DNA of 35,434 nt from an uncultured Prevotellaceae bacterium. GTDB lineage: Bacteria; Bacteroidota; Bacteroidia; Bacteroidales; Bacteroidaceae. The notes under the pieces are model-generated. The model had not been told where the DNA came from. It saw only the letters and a list, made by a program, of their open reading frames with translations, and made no database searches. The DNA lies in assembly GCA_947166655.1 (NCBI GenBank), contig CAMVFC010000024.1, positions 1 through 35,434 on the forward strand, written 5' to 3'. Each line of letters begins with the position of its first letter. The first letter of the stretch is position 1. A program made the translations under genes and the position numbers. Shown here one piece after another: positions 1 through 9,163 of this stretch.

Positions 1-60
1 CTCGAACCCAAGACCCACAGCTTAGAAGGCTGTTGCTCTATCCAGCTGAGCTACGAGACC
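1..60 (-). tRNA. tRNA-Arg (anticodon TCT), truncated by window start
   Basis: Reverse complement GGTCTCGTAGCTCAGCTGGATAGAGCAACAGCCTTCTAAGCTGTGGGTCTTGGGTTCGAG: acceptor 5' strand, D-arm, anticodon loop CTTCTAA, T-arm start; 3' end lies outside the window. Confidence 0.93.
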
Positions 61-198
61 AACCTATTTATACGCGTAAGCGTGAGAAGCAATTCCCTTT
101 TTTACGGGATAATTCTTTTCAGTCTTCGGCTTACATCGCTAAGCGGGCGCAAAGTTACGCATTTTTCTGGAAACAACGTGCACCGAAGGAAGATTTTT

Positions 199-1716
199 TT
201 ACTGATGTTCCTTTCGAAGGAGGTCGTTGACCGTCTTGACGGGGTTGAAAGTTTCCAAGGGTACCTGCACGAAAAGCGTGTTCCAATCGGACATGGCTCC
301 GTTCCACAAGCCCGGCAGTTCGAGGGCCTTCAATTCCTTGCCGCCTTTACTCTTGGAAGAGATGAAACCAGTGGCGGGATCGACATAGCGGGGGAGGTCG
401 AAGCGTCGGCCCTGATAGTCGCGGATGGCGCAGACGAGGTCAACGGGATTGAAGTGGGTGCCGCTCTTGAACATGGCCATGTAGGCAGGATTGTGGCTGT
501 CGATCTGTGAGCTCTCGAGAATCTGAGGGCTGACGCTGTCGTCGGGATTGAAGGCGAGGAAGGGGCCGCCGCCAGGCTCGCCAACGTTCTTCACCATGCC
601 GCAGACACGGATGGGGCGGTTCAGCTTCTTGTGGAGCACCGCTGCCTGCTGGTCGGAGGACATGTCGGTCAGGCCCGGCACTTCGCAGCAGAGGTCTTCA
701 CGTAAGAAACGGCACATCTCCTGCAAATCAGCCTGCCCGTAAGTGCCGCTGTCGAGACGGTGCAGATAGTCAAAGCATTGACGCTGAAGGGTGACAAGTG
801 CGCCGGCAATGATCTGCTTCCAAAGGGTGGTAGCGGGTTTCAGGCGATCGGGGACGACATTATCAATGTTCTTGATGAAAACGATGTCGCTGTCCAGGTC
901 GCCCAGGTTCTGGATAAGGGCTCCGTGTCCGCCCGGACGGAAGAGCAGACTGCCATCATCGTTGCGGAAGGGCTCGTTGTCCTGAGTGGCAGCAATGGTG
1001 TCGGTGGAAGGCTTCTGTTCGCTGAAAGAGACGTGGTAGTGAATGCCGAACTTCTCCTCGTAGAAGGGCAGTACACGTGCGACAAGTTCTTCGAAGAGTT
1101 TACGATGTTCGGCGGAGACGGTAAAATGTACGTCGGCCACGCCTCCGCTGGTGGCGTAGAGGGCTGCTTCGACGAGATGTTCTTCGAGGGGGGTGCGTGT
1201 GGAGTCGTCGTAGGCATGGAACTGCAGCAACCCTTTCGGTAGCTGACCATAGTTCAGCCCCTCCTCGTCGAGCATGGCGCTGACAACGTCCTTATAGCGA
1301 CCCTCGTCGATGAGAGCATCGGTGCCGGCACCATAGAGCACCTGACAGGCATCGTCCAGGGCTGGGAAGAAAGCGAAGTCGTGCAGGCGGTCGAAGTAGG
1401 TCTTCTCGAAGTCAGAAGCAGGGGTTTCATGGTCACCGTCGCGGAACTCGAACATATTCTTAAACATACGCGAAGCGGCACCGCTGGCGGGGACGAACTT
1501 CGTGATGTGATGGCCTTCAGCCTTATAGGCTTCCCAAGCCTTTACCAGGGCCTGACACTCAGCATCGGAGGGAGCGGAGATGCCGTTGTCTATCGCAGCA
1601 GCTGCACGGAGACGAAGGTAGGGAAATCCTTCACGGAACTGCGCCAATTGCTGTTCAACCTGAGTTTCTGTAATTCCACGTGCGGATAGCTGTTTCTTGT
1701 CTTCTTTTGTTAACAT
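199..1716 (-). CDS. DUF4301 family protein
   Basis: 505-aa ORF; N-terminus MLTKEDKKQLSARGITETQVEQQLAQFREGFPYLRL resembles Bacteroidetes DUF4301 proteins; a possible -7 box (TACTTTTG, minus) lies at 1755-1762. Confidence 0.85.
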   Translation of the reverse strand: MLTKEDKKQLSARGITETQVEQQLAQFREGFPYLRLRAAAAIDNGISAPSDAECQALVKAWEAYKAEGHHITKFVPASGAASRMFKNMFEFRDGDHETPASDFEKTYFDRLHDFAFFPALDDACQVLYGAGTDALIDEGRYKDVVSAMLDEEGLNYGQLPKGLLQFHAYDDSTRTPLEEHLVEAALYATSGGVADVHFTVSAEHRKLFEELVARVLPFYEEKFGIHYHVSFSEQKPSTDTIAATQDNEPFRNDDGSLLFRPGGHGALIQNLGDLDSDIVFIKNIDNVVPDRLKPATTLWKQIIAGALVTLQRQCFDYLHRLDSGTYGQADLQEMCRFLREDLCCEVPGLTDMSSDQQAAVLHKKLNRPIRVCGMVKNVGEPGGGPFLAFNPDDSVSPQILESSQIDSHNPAYMAMFKSGTHFNPVDLVCAIRDYQGRRFDLPRYVDPATGFISSKSKGGKELKALELPGLWNGAMSDWNTLFVQVPLETFNPVKTVNDLLRKEHQ

Positions 1717-1844
1717 AGCTCTCTTTTTTATGTTATTTAGTTCAAAATGCAGCTCAAAAGTAGTAAAAAAGGTTGAAAGAGCAACTATAATTCAAGGAAA
1801 ATCGTTACCTTCGCATGGTTTTCTTAACGAAACAGACGTTTTTT

Positions 1845-4058
1845 ATGACCTATGAAATAGAACTCACGGCCTCGGAACGTACCGAACTGACCAGCTTGCA
1901 CCGTCAGCTGTCGCAGTTGGCCAGTTCGGGGCTTCGTGACGACGATTATAATAAGGTTAAGAGCTATCTGACCCGTGGCGCACAGACGCGGGCCATGCAG
2001 CGTGACCTCTTCGGTCTGCACCCACTGCTGAACGATCTGAAGACAGCAATTATCGTGGCAACGGAGATTGGCATGTCTCGAGGGTCCATTCTGGGTGTCC
2101 TGCTGAACGGATTGGTGATTTCGGGCGATGTGACACTGGACGAGATTCGTCATGACTTCGGCGACGACGTGGCACTCATCATTCGAGGGCTGCTCCGCAT
2201 TCATGAGCTTTATGAGAAGAACCCCGTCGTAGAGAGCGAGAATTTCCGTCAGTTGCTCCTGTCGTTCGCAGAGGATATGCGCGTCATCCTCATCGTCATT
2301 GCCTCGCGCGTATGCATTATGCGTCAGATAAAGGATGTGGAGAACGACGAGGCTCGCAGACGCATGTCCATGGAAGCCGCTTATCTGTATGCACCGCTGG
2401 CACACAAGCTGGGCCTGTACAAGCTGAAATCCGAGCTGGAGGACCTCTCGCTGAAGTATCTGGAGCACGATGCTTACTACCATATCAAAGAAAAGTTGAA
2501 CGCGACGAAGAAGAGCCGCGACGCCTACATAGAACGTTTTATCGGCCCTATAGATGAGAAACTTAAAGCTGCAGGATTAAAGTTCCACATGAAAGGCCGT
2601 ACGAAGTCGATTCACAGCATTTGGCAGAAGATGAAGAAACAGCGTTGCCCTTTCGAAGGGGTGTACGACCTGTTTGCCATCCGCATCATTCTCGACGCTC
2701 CTCCTGAACGTGAGAAGCAGGACTGCTGGCAGGTGTTCTCTATCATCACGGACATGTACCAACCTAATCCCAAGCGTATGCGCGACTGGCTCTCCATACC
2801 GAAGTCCAACGGCTATGAGAGCCTGCACATCACCGTCCTCGGCCCCGAACAGAAATGGGTGGAGGTGCAGATTCGCACGGAACGCATGGACGAGATTGCT
2901 GAGCGGGGCCTGGCTGCCCATTGGCGCTACAAAGGTATCAAAGGTGGTGAAGCCTCTGTGGAGACCTGGCTTCAAAGCATTCGGAATGCCCTGGAGGCAG
3001 GCGACGACATGCAGCTGATGGATCAGTTCAAGATGGACTTGTACGAGGACGAAGTCTTCGTGTTCACACCTCATGGCGACCTCTTCAAGCTGCCACAAGG
3101 AGCTACGGTGCTGGACTTTGCCTATGCGATTCACACGAAAATAGGTAACCACTGCACCGGCGGACGCATTGGAGGTAAGATGGTTACGCTGCGTCAGGTG
3201 CTGCAGAGCGGAGATCAAGTTGAGATTCTGACGCATAACAACCAGGTGCCCAAGCAAGACTGGCTGAATGTTGCCAAGACCAGTCGCGCACGCTCTAAGA
3301 TACGTCAGGCGCTGAAGGAGATGGCTGCCACGCAGGCGGCCTTTGCCAAGGAAGAGTTGGAGCGGAAATTCAAGAACCGCAAGATTGACATCGACGAGGC
3401 GACACTTATGCACGTGATGACCCGCCTGGGTTATCGTGTCGTCACCGATTTCTATAAGGCACTGGCCGAGGGGACATTGGAAATCAACCAGGTACTCGAC
3501 ACCTATGTTCAGCAACAGCGCTACGACCGGGGCGAGCTGGTGCAGCAACCCAGCCAGAGCGCCGAAGCCTACGCCCTGAAGAATGGCGCTGAAACGAGTA
3601 CACCGGCCAAAAGTGATGTCCTTGTCATTGACCAGAACCTCAGTGGCATCGACTACTCTCTGGCCCGCTGCTGTTCGCCTGTCTATGGTGACGAGGTCTT
3701 CGGTTTCCTGACGGCAGGCGGAGGCATCAAGATTCACCGCTGCAACTGTCCGAATGCTCCGGCTCTGAGGCAACGCTACGGCTACCGCATCATCGATGCG
3801 CGCTGGGCCGGTAAGGGTGCCAGCCAGTATGCCATTACCCTCCGCGTCGTAGGACAGGACGACCTTGGCATTGTTAACAATATCACCAGCATCATCTCGA
3901 AAGATGAGAAACTCCTGCTGCGGAGCATTAGCATCGATTCCCATGACGGATTGTTCAGCGGCACACTGACGATTATGCTGGAGGACAACAACCGATTGAA
4001 GCAGCTGATTCAGAAGCTGGAAAACGTGCGCGGCGTAAAGGCCGTGACAAGATTATAA
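1845..4058 (+). CDS. relA: RelA/SpoT homologue, (p)ppGpp synthetase (TGS and ACT domains; degenerate HD hydrolase site)
   Basis: Synthetase motifs VYDLFAIRII, IPKSNGYESLHITV, VEVQIRTERMDEIAERGLAAHW; TGS DEVFVFTPHGDLFKLPQGATVLDFAYAIHTKIGNHC; Cys-rich and ACT C-terminus. ORF opens at 1815, but ATG 1845 (MTYEIEL) is preferred because a -7-like TACCTTCG lies at about 1806-1813. Confidence 0.92.
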   Translation: MTYEIELTASERTELTSLHRQLSQLASSGLRDDDYNKVKSYLTRGAQTRAMQRDLFGLHPLLNDLKTAIIVATEIGMSRGSILGVLLNGLVISGDVTLDEIRHDFGDDVALIIRGLLRIHELYEKNPVVESENFRQLLLSFAEDMRVILIVIASRVCIMRQIKDVENDEARRRMSMEAAYLYAPLAHKLGLYKLKSELEDLSLKYLEHDAYYHIKEKLNATKKSRDAYIERFIGPIDEKLKAAGLKFHMKGRTKSIHSIWQKMKKQRCPFEGVYDLFAIRIILDAPPEREKQDCWQVFSIITDMYQPNPKRMRDWLSIPKSNGYESLHITVLGPEQKWVEVQIRTERMDEIAERGLAAHWRYKGIKGGEASVETWLQSIRNALEAGDDMQLMDQFKMDLYEDEVFVFTPHGDLFKLPQGATVLDFAYAIHTKIGNHCTGGRIGGKMVTLRQVLQSGDQVEILTHNNQVPKQDWLNVAKTSRARSKIRQALKEMAATQAAFAKEELERKFKNRKIDIDEATLMHVMTRLGYRVVTDFYKALAEGTLEINQVLDTYVQQQRYDRGELVQQPSQSAEAYALKNGAETSTPAKSDVLVIDQNLSGIDYSLARCCSPVYGDEVFGFLTAGGGIKIHRCNCPNAPALRQRYGYRIIDARWAGKGASQYAITLRVVGQDDLGIVNNITSIISKDEKLLLRSISIDSHDGLFSGTLTIMLEDNNRLKQLIQKLENVRGVKAVTRL

Positions 4059-4068
4059 AGCAGACAAC

Positions 4069-5190
4069 ATGCAGAAAACAAATATCATACTACTATACCT
4101 CATGTTCTTCGCCTTCGGCGACGTACCCCTTCATGCACAGCAACTGACTTTGGGCGTGTACAAGTTCAAGGACGGCAGCGAATACCAGGGCGAACTGATC
4201 AAGGGAAAACCCAACGGCAAGGGACGGACGGTCTTTCCTTCGGGTGACGTTTATGAGGGTGACTATGTTAAAGGCAAACGCCAGGGATATGGTACATACA
4301 GTTTCGTAGACGGCGAACGCTACGAAGGGGAATGGTTCCAGGATCAGCAACACGGCACGGGGACGTTCTATTTTAAAAATAACAATAGGTACGTAGGGAA
4401 GTGGTACCGAGACTTCCAGCACGGAGAAGGCATCCTATATTATTATAATGGAGACCGATACGAAGGATCATGGGAAGAAGATAAACGCACGGGCCAGGGA
4501 ACTTATACCTTTGCCCGCGGCGACTACTATCGCGGTGAATGGAAGAACGACCAACGCGATGGGACAGGAACCTTCGTTTGGGCTAATGGCGAGAGGTATG
4601 ATGGCCAGTGGCGCAACGGAAAGATGAATGGGCAGGGCACCTATATGTATGCCAACGGCGACGTCTACCGCGGCCATTTCGTTAACGATTCGCTCGAAGG
4701 CCGTGGTATCTACACCTTCAACAACGGAGACCGCTATGAGGGGCAATACCGCCGGAGTCAGCGTGAGGGAGAAGGTATCTTCGTCTATGCCAATGGTAAC
4801 AAGTATGTCGGACAGTTTAAGGCGGGCCTGAAGCATGGGGTCGGAACTTTCACTTCGGCACAAGGCGCGTCCTATGCAGGACAGTGGCGCAACGACATTA
4901 AGCATGGACGCGGAAAGTACATCTGGAGCAACGGTGATGTTTACGACGGAGAATGGAAAAACGGAATGATGGACGGCGTAGGCATCCTGCGGCAAAGCGA
5001 CGGCACAAAGTTCAAAGGTACCTTCTCGCAGGGCGAGAAAAACGGCATGTGCATCATGGAAACACCTGACGGGATTCGTTTCGAGGGCTCATTCCGGAAT
5101 AATGAACGCGACGGAGATTTCGTGGAAAAAGACAAAAGCGGCAAAGTTCTCCGGAGGGGGCATTACACGCGAGGGCAACTGGATAAATAA
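4069..5190 (+). CDS. Exported MORN-repeat protein
   Basis: 373 aa; hydrophobic N-terminal signal then 14 repeats of about 23 residues with the YxG...G.G pattern (EYQG, VYEG, RYEG, RYVG ...). Confidence 0.92.
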   Translation: MQKTNIILLYLMFFAFGDVPLHAQQLTLGVYKFKDGSEYQGELIKGKPNGKGRTVFPSGDVYEGDYVKGKRQGYGTYSFVDGERYEGEWFQDQQHGTGTFYFKNNNRYVGKWYRDFQHGEGILYYYNGDRYEGSWEEDKRTGQGTYTFARGDYYRGEWKNDQRDGTGTFVWANGERYDGQWRNGKMNGQGTYMYANGDVYRGHFVNDSLEGRGIYTFNNGDRYEGQYRRSQREGEGIFVYANGNKYVGQFKAGLKHGVGTFTSAQGASYAGQWRNDIKHGRGKYIWSNGDVYDGEWKNGMMDGVGILRQSDGTKFKGTFSQGEKNGMCIMETPDGIRFEGSFRNNERDGDFVEKDKSGKVLRRGHYTRGQLDK

Positions 5191-5346
5191 ACATCAGCGG
5201 ACCCTATTTGGCCTTCTCGGGACAGTTCTTTGACCGAAAGGGTGGGATTCCTGTTGAAGAAGAGCATTTTTTCTGGCAAATATTTCTTTGATTCATAAGT
5301 TTTGTGTATCTTTGTGGCCGTTAAAAACATAGTTATCATATCAGAA

Positions 5347-5811
5347 ATGATTATCGATTCTATTGAAAATTTGGGCCGCTATGCATCGCTCAATCCACGT
5401 TTCGCTACAGTAGCGGAGTTCTTACGAGAGAATGATTTGTCTAAGCTTACTGTTGGAAAACATACCATACAGGGTGATGACATATTTGTAAATATCCAGG
5501 ATGCACCCGTCAAGAGTCGCCTTCAAGCACGTTTTGAGACTCATTGCAATATGGTGGACATCCAAATTCCTATCTCTGCAGAAGAAGATCACGGGTGGAC
5601 CCCTCGGAAGGACCTTCCCGAGGCAGCGTACGATGCAGCCAAAGACATGACGTTGCACGACCCTGCGGATAATGCTTCGCCAGAGACGCTGGCTTCTACT
5701 TATTTTACACTTCGCCCAGGCCAGTTTGCTATCTATTTCCCTACAGATGGCCATGCACCGGCTGTCACGCCGACAGGTCTGCGTAAAGCTATTTTCAAAG
5801 TAAGGAACTAA
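5347..5811 (+). CDS. YhcH/YjgK/YiaL family protein (DUF386)
   Basis: Product MIIDSIENLGRYASLNPRFATVAEFLREND... resembles the YhcH/YjgK/YiaL family; start moved to 5347 because a -7 box TATCTTTG lies at 5307-5314. Confidence 0.85.
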   Translation: MIIDSIENLGRYASLNPRFATVAEFLRENDLSKLTVGKHTIQGDDIFVNIQDAPVKSRLQARFETHCNMVDIQIPISAEEDHGWTPRKDLPEAAYDAAKDMTLHDPADNASPETLASTYFTLRPGQFAIYFPTDGHAPAVTPTGLRKAIFKVRN

Positions 5812-5823
5812 CACACGTTATAC

Positions 5824-7959
5824 ATGGCTAAGAAAACAACGTCTACAACAGCTGAAACGAAAAAAACGCCCAGCAAAAAGACAACGACCAAGGCCACCAA
5901 GAAAGTTAGTAAGACTGCGACGGCCAAGACCCCGGTTCCGTCGCAGTTGAAGCTTGTGCGCAACGATGAATGGCTAGCTCCCTTCGAGCCCGCCATTGTA
6001 GGGCGTCACCAGCACGTTCTTGACAAAATGGCCGAACTCACGAATGGTGGCAAACAGAAACTTTCCGACTTCGCTACTGGCTATTTATACTTCGGTCTGC
6101 ATCGCGAAGAGAAGAAATGGGTACTGAGAGAATGGGCTCCGAACGCTACAGAGATTTATGTCATCGGTGACTTCAACGACTGGAAGGAAGAGAATGCCTA
6201 TGCCATGAAGCGTCTTGTACGCAGCAACGGCACCTGGGAAATCAAGCTTCCTGCCAAGGCCATGAAGCACGGACAGCTTTTCAAACTCTCTGTCCATTGG
6301 GACGGCGGACAGGGCGAACGCATACCCGCCTGGGCTACGCGAGTCGTGCAAGACGATCAGACCAAGATATTCTCGGCACAGGTATGGTGTCCGGAGGAAC
6401 CTTACAGCTGGAAGGTGCAGAAGTTCAAGCCTAATACCTCTCCGCTGCTCATCTACGAATGCCATATTGGTATGGCACAGGATAAGGAGGGCATTGGCAC
6501 GTACGATGAATTTCGAGAGAACATCCTGCCGCGCATCAAGAAAGATGGCTACAACTGCATTCAGATTATGGCCATTCAAGAACATCCTTATTATGGATCC
6601 TTCGGTTACCATGTGAGCAGTTTCTTTGCTGCCAGCTCACGTTTCGGTACGCCCGAGCAGTTGAAAGCTCTCATTGATGCTGCCCATGAGATGGGTATTG
6701 CTGTCATAATGGATATCGTTCACAGCCATGCCGTCAAGAATGAAAACGAGGGTTTAGGCAACTTTGCAGGCGATCCCAACCAGTATTTCTATGCAGGCAG
6801 TCGGCGCGAACATCCCGCATGGGACAGTCTGTGCTTCGACTATGGTAAGAACGAGGTACTTCACTTCCTGCTTTCCAATTGCAAGTTCTGGCTTGAAGAA
6901 TATCATTTTGACGGCTTCCGCTTCGACGGCGTCACTTCAATGCTGTACTACAGCCATGGACTGGGGGACAATTTTACGGGCTACGGTGACTACTATAATG
7001 GCAACGAAGATGACAATGCCATCGCCTACCTGACGCTTTCCAACCTGTTGATCCACGAAGTAAATCCCAAGGCGATTACCATAGCCGAGGAAGTATCGGG
7101 TATGCCAGGCTTGGCAGCTCCCTTCAAGGACGGTGGCTATGGATTCGATTATCGCATGGCCATGAATGTGCCCGACTATTGGATTAAGATTATCAAGGAA
7201 CTCCGCGATGAGGACTGGAAGCCGACATCCATGTTCTGGGAGGTGAAAAACCGTCGTGCCGACGAGAAGACAATCAGCTACTGCGAGAGTCACGACCAGG
7301 CACTCGTCGGAGACAAGACCATTATCTTCCGCCTGATTGATGCCGACATGTATTGGCACTTCAAGAAAGGCGATGAGAACTATAATGTCGAGCGCGGTAT
7401 CGCTCTCCATAAGATGATTCGTCTGCTCACAGCTTCCACAATCAATGGTGGTTATCTTAACTTCATGGGTAATGAATGGGGACACCCGGAATGGATTGAC
7501 TTCCCGCGCCCAGGCAATGGATGGAGCTACAAGTACGCACGTCGTCAATGGAATCTGGTGGACAACAAAGATCTTTGTTTCCACTATCTCGGTGATTTCG
7601 ACCAGCAGATGCTCAAGGTGCTGAAGTCGCAGAAGGATATTCAAAAGACGCCCGTGGTCGAGATCATGGCTAACGATGGCGACCAAGTGCTGGCTTATCA
7701 GCGTGGCGACCTGCTGTTTGTCTTCAACTTCTCCTATAATCGCAGCTATATCGGTTATGGCTTCATGGTTCGCCAAGGAGCCTACAACGTCTTGCTGAAC
7801 ACTGATGATACTGCATTTGGCGGTCATGGTCTGAATGACGATAGTGTGCGCCACTTCACCAACTATGACGCGCAGCTTGCGCGCGAAAATAAAGGTTGGC
7901 TGAAGCTCTATCTACCAGCACGTTCTGCACTCGTCCTCGCTCGTACGATAGAGGATTGA
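5824..7959 (+). CDS. glgB: 1,4-alpha-glucan branching enzyme (GH13, eukaryote-like), with Lys/Thr-rich N-terminal extension
   Basis: 711 aa; DIVHSHAVKN, FDGFRFDGVTSMLYYSHG, ITIAEEVSGMPG, YCESHDQALVGDKT GH13 motifs; CBM48-like WAPNATEIYVIGDFNDWKEE. Confidence 0.93.
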   Translation: MAKKTTSTTAETKKTPSKKTTTKATKKVSKTATAKTPVPSQLKLVRNDEWLAPFEPAIVGRHQHVLDKMAELTNGGKQKLSDFATGYLYFGLHREEKKWVLREWAPNATEIYVIGDFNDWKEENAYAMKRLVRSNGTWEIKLPAKAMKHGQLFKLSVHWDGGQGERIPAWATRVVQDDQTKIFSAQVWCPEEPYSWKVQKFKPNTSPLLIYECHIGMAQDKEGIGTYDEFRENILPRIKKDGYNCIQIMAIQEHPYYGSFGYHVSSFFAASSRFGTPEQLKALIDAAHEMGIAVIMDIVHSHAVKNENEGLGNFAGDPNQYFYAGSRREHPAWDSLCFDYGKNEVLHFLLSNCKFWLEEYHFDGFRFDGVTSMLYYSHGLGDNFTGYGDYYNGNEDDNAIAYLTLSNLLIHEVNPKAITIAEEVSGMPGLAAPFKDGGYGFDYRMAMNVPDYWIKIIKELRDEDWKPTSMFWEVKNRRADEKTISYCESHDQALVGDKTIIFRLIDADMYWHFKKGDENYNVERGIALHKMIRLLTASTINGGYLNFMGNEWGHPEWIDFPRPGNGWSYKYARRQWNLVDNKDLCFHYLGDFDQQMLKVLKSQKDIQKTPVVEIMANDGDQVLAYQRGDLLFVFNFSYNRSYIGYGFMVRQGAYNVLLNTDDTAFGGHGLNDDSVRHFTNYDAQLARENKGWLKLYLPARSALVLARTIED

Positions 7960-8000
7960 TTCAGGACAAAATCGCCTAACATATTCCATACTCCCATATT

Positions 8001-8030
8001 CTTTAGGGATTTTCCCATGCCCCTTTAGGC
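8001..8030 (+). promoter_or_regulatory. Paired direct repeat (CTTTAGGG / CTTTAGGC, 22-bp spacing) upstream of a -7 box
   Basis: ctttaggg at 8001 and ctttaggc at 8023; tacctttg -7-like box at 8062-8069; next start codon at 8117. Confidence 0.5.
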
Positions 8031-8116
8031 GTTTCCTCTTGCAGGTCTCGGCTAAAGGGGCTACCTTTGCACCGTCGAAACAAAGCATTGTATAACCCTA
8101 AACATCGAATAGCATT

Positions 8117-9163
8117 ATGAAAAAGTTGATTGTTTCCCTCGTTATCACTCTTGCAGCATTCTGCAATGTTTGTGCCATGAGCTATCCCGAAGCCGCAGAG
8201 CAAGCTCGTTACCTCACCGATAAGATGGCCTACGAGCTCAATCTCAACGAACAGCAATACAACGATTGCTACGAGATCAACCTGGACTATCTTCTCAGCG
8301 TAGAGACGGCCGATGATGCCTTTGGCAATTACTTGGCTTACCGCAATGCTGACCTGCGTCACATCCTGCTCGACTGGCAGTTCACGCTCTTTGCCGCCAC
8401 CGACTATTTCTTCCATCCGCTCTACTGGCGTGCCGGGGCTTGGTATTATCCTGTCTATCGCCGCTATGCTCCCGACTATTTCTACTACAGCCATCCCACA
8501 GTGTACTGGTCGTACCGTGGCGGTCACGGACGTTTCCACTATCAGAACGGCTACTATCTCTCCCGTCGTCCCCAGTGGCGTGGTGGCTTCCGTGGACACG
8601 ACCGCTCGCCCGTCGTATTCCATGAGTCACATCATGGTAGACATTACGACAACTATCGCGGTCACGGTTCCGATAGCTATCGTAGTCGCTCCGACAATAA
8701 CCGCGGAGGTGGGTATCGTATCGAAAGCAGTGGACGCAGCGGACGTTCTTCGAATCCTGGTTCAGGCTATCAGCACCCAAGCTCTACACGCACAACGGTA
8801 CATAGCAGCGCTTCGTCCGATTTCGGTTCCGGGTCTGGTCGTTCATATTCTATTGGCGAAGGACGTTCCTACTCTGTTGGTTCCAGCCGCTCTTCCTCCA
8901 TGGGCTCCAGCCGTTCTTCCTCCGCAGCTTATGACCGCTCTTCCTCCATGGGCTCCAGCCGTTCTTCCTCCGCAGCTTATGACCGTTCTTCCTCCATGGG
9001 CTCCAGCCGTTCTTCCATGGGTTCAGGTCGTTCCTCCTCTGTAGGCGCGAGCCGCTCACAGAGCATGAGTTCACGAGGCGGGGCAGCCACACGCAGTGCA
9101 AGTCCTTCGGGCTCTTCCGCAGGAAGCAGTAGCCGTGGTGGCAGTCGCCGAGGCGGACGTTAA
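8117..9163 (+). CDS. Secreted protein with Tyr/His/Arg-rich middle and Ser/Arg/Gly low-complexity repeat C-terminus
   Basis: Signal peptide MKKLIVSLVITLAAFCNVCA; helical N-terminal region (YPEAAEQARYLTDKMAYELNLNEQQYNDCYEINLDYL); C-terminal SSSMGSSRSSSAAYDR repeats. Confidence 0.75.
   Translation: MKKLIVSLVITLAAFCNVCAMSYPEAAEQARYLTDKMAYELNLNEQQYNDCYEINLDYLLSVETADDAFGNYLAYRNADLRHILLDWQFTLFAATDYFFHPLYWRAGAWYYPVYRRYAPDYFYYSHPTVYWSYRGGHGRFHYQNGYYLSRRPQWRGGFRGHDRSPVVFHESHHGRHYDNYRGHGSDSYRSRSDNNRGGGYRIESSGRSGRSSNPGSGYQHPSSTRTTVHSSASSDFGSGSGRSYSIGEGRSYSVGSSRSSSMGSSRSSSAAYDRSSSMGSSRSSSAAYDRSSSMGSSRSSMGSGRSSSVGASRSQSMSSRGGAATRSASPSGSSAGSSSRGGSRRGGR
8888..9016 (+). repeat. 48-bp in-frame tandem repeat (two full copies plus about 33 bp of a third)
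   Basis: CGCTCTTCCTCCATGGGCTCCAGCCGTTCTTCCTCCGCAGCTTATGAC at 8888-8935 and 8936-8983, partial copy 8984-9016. Confidence 0.9.

Noticed and set aside
2577-3944. 455-aa minus-strand ORF opposite relA
   Set aside because: Antisense shadow of a well-supported RSH coding sequence; no recognisable motifs.
6937-7854. 305-aa minus-strand ORF opposite glgB
   Set aside because: Shadow ORF of a conserved GH13 enzyme.
8382-8780. 132-aa minus-strand ORF, plus the 8313-9044 plus-strand ORF
   Set aside because: Alternative frames of the low-complexity secreted protein gene; repetitive composition mirrors the real frame.
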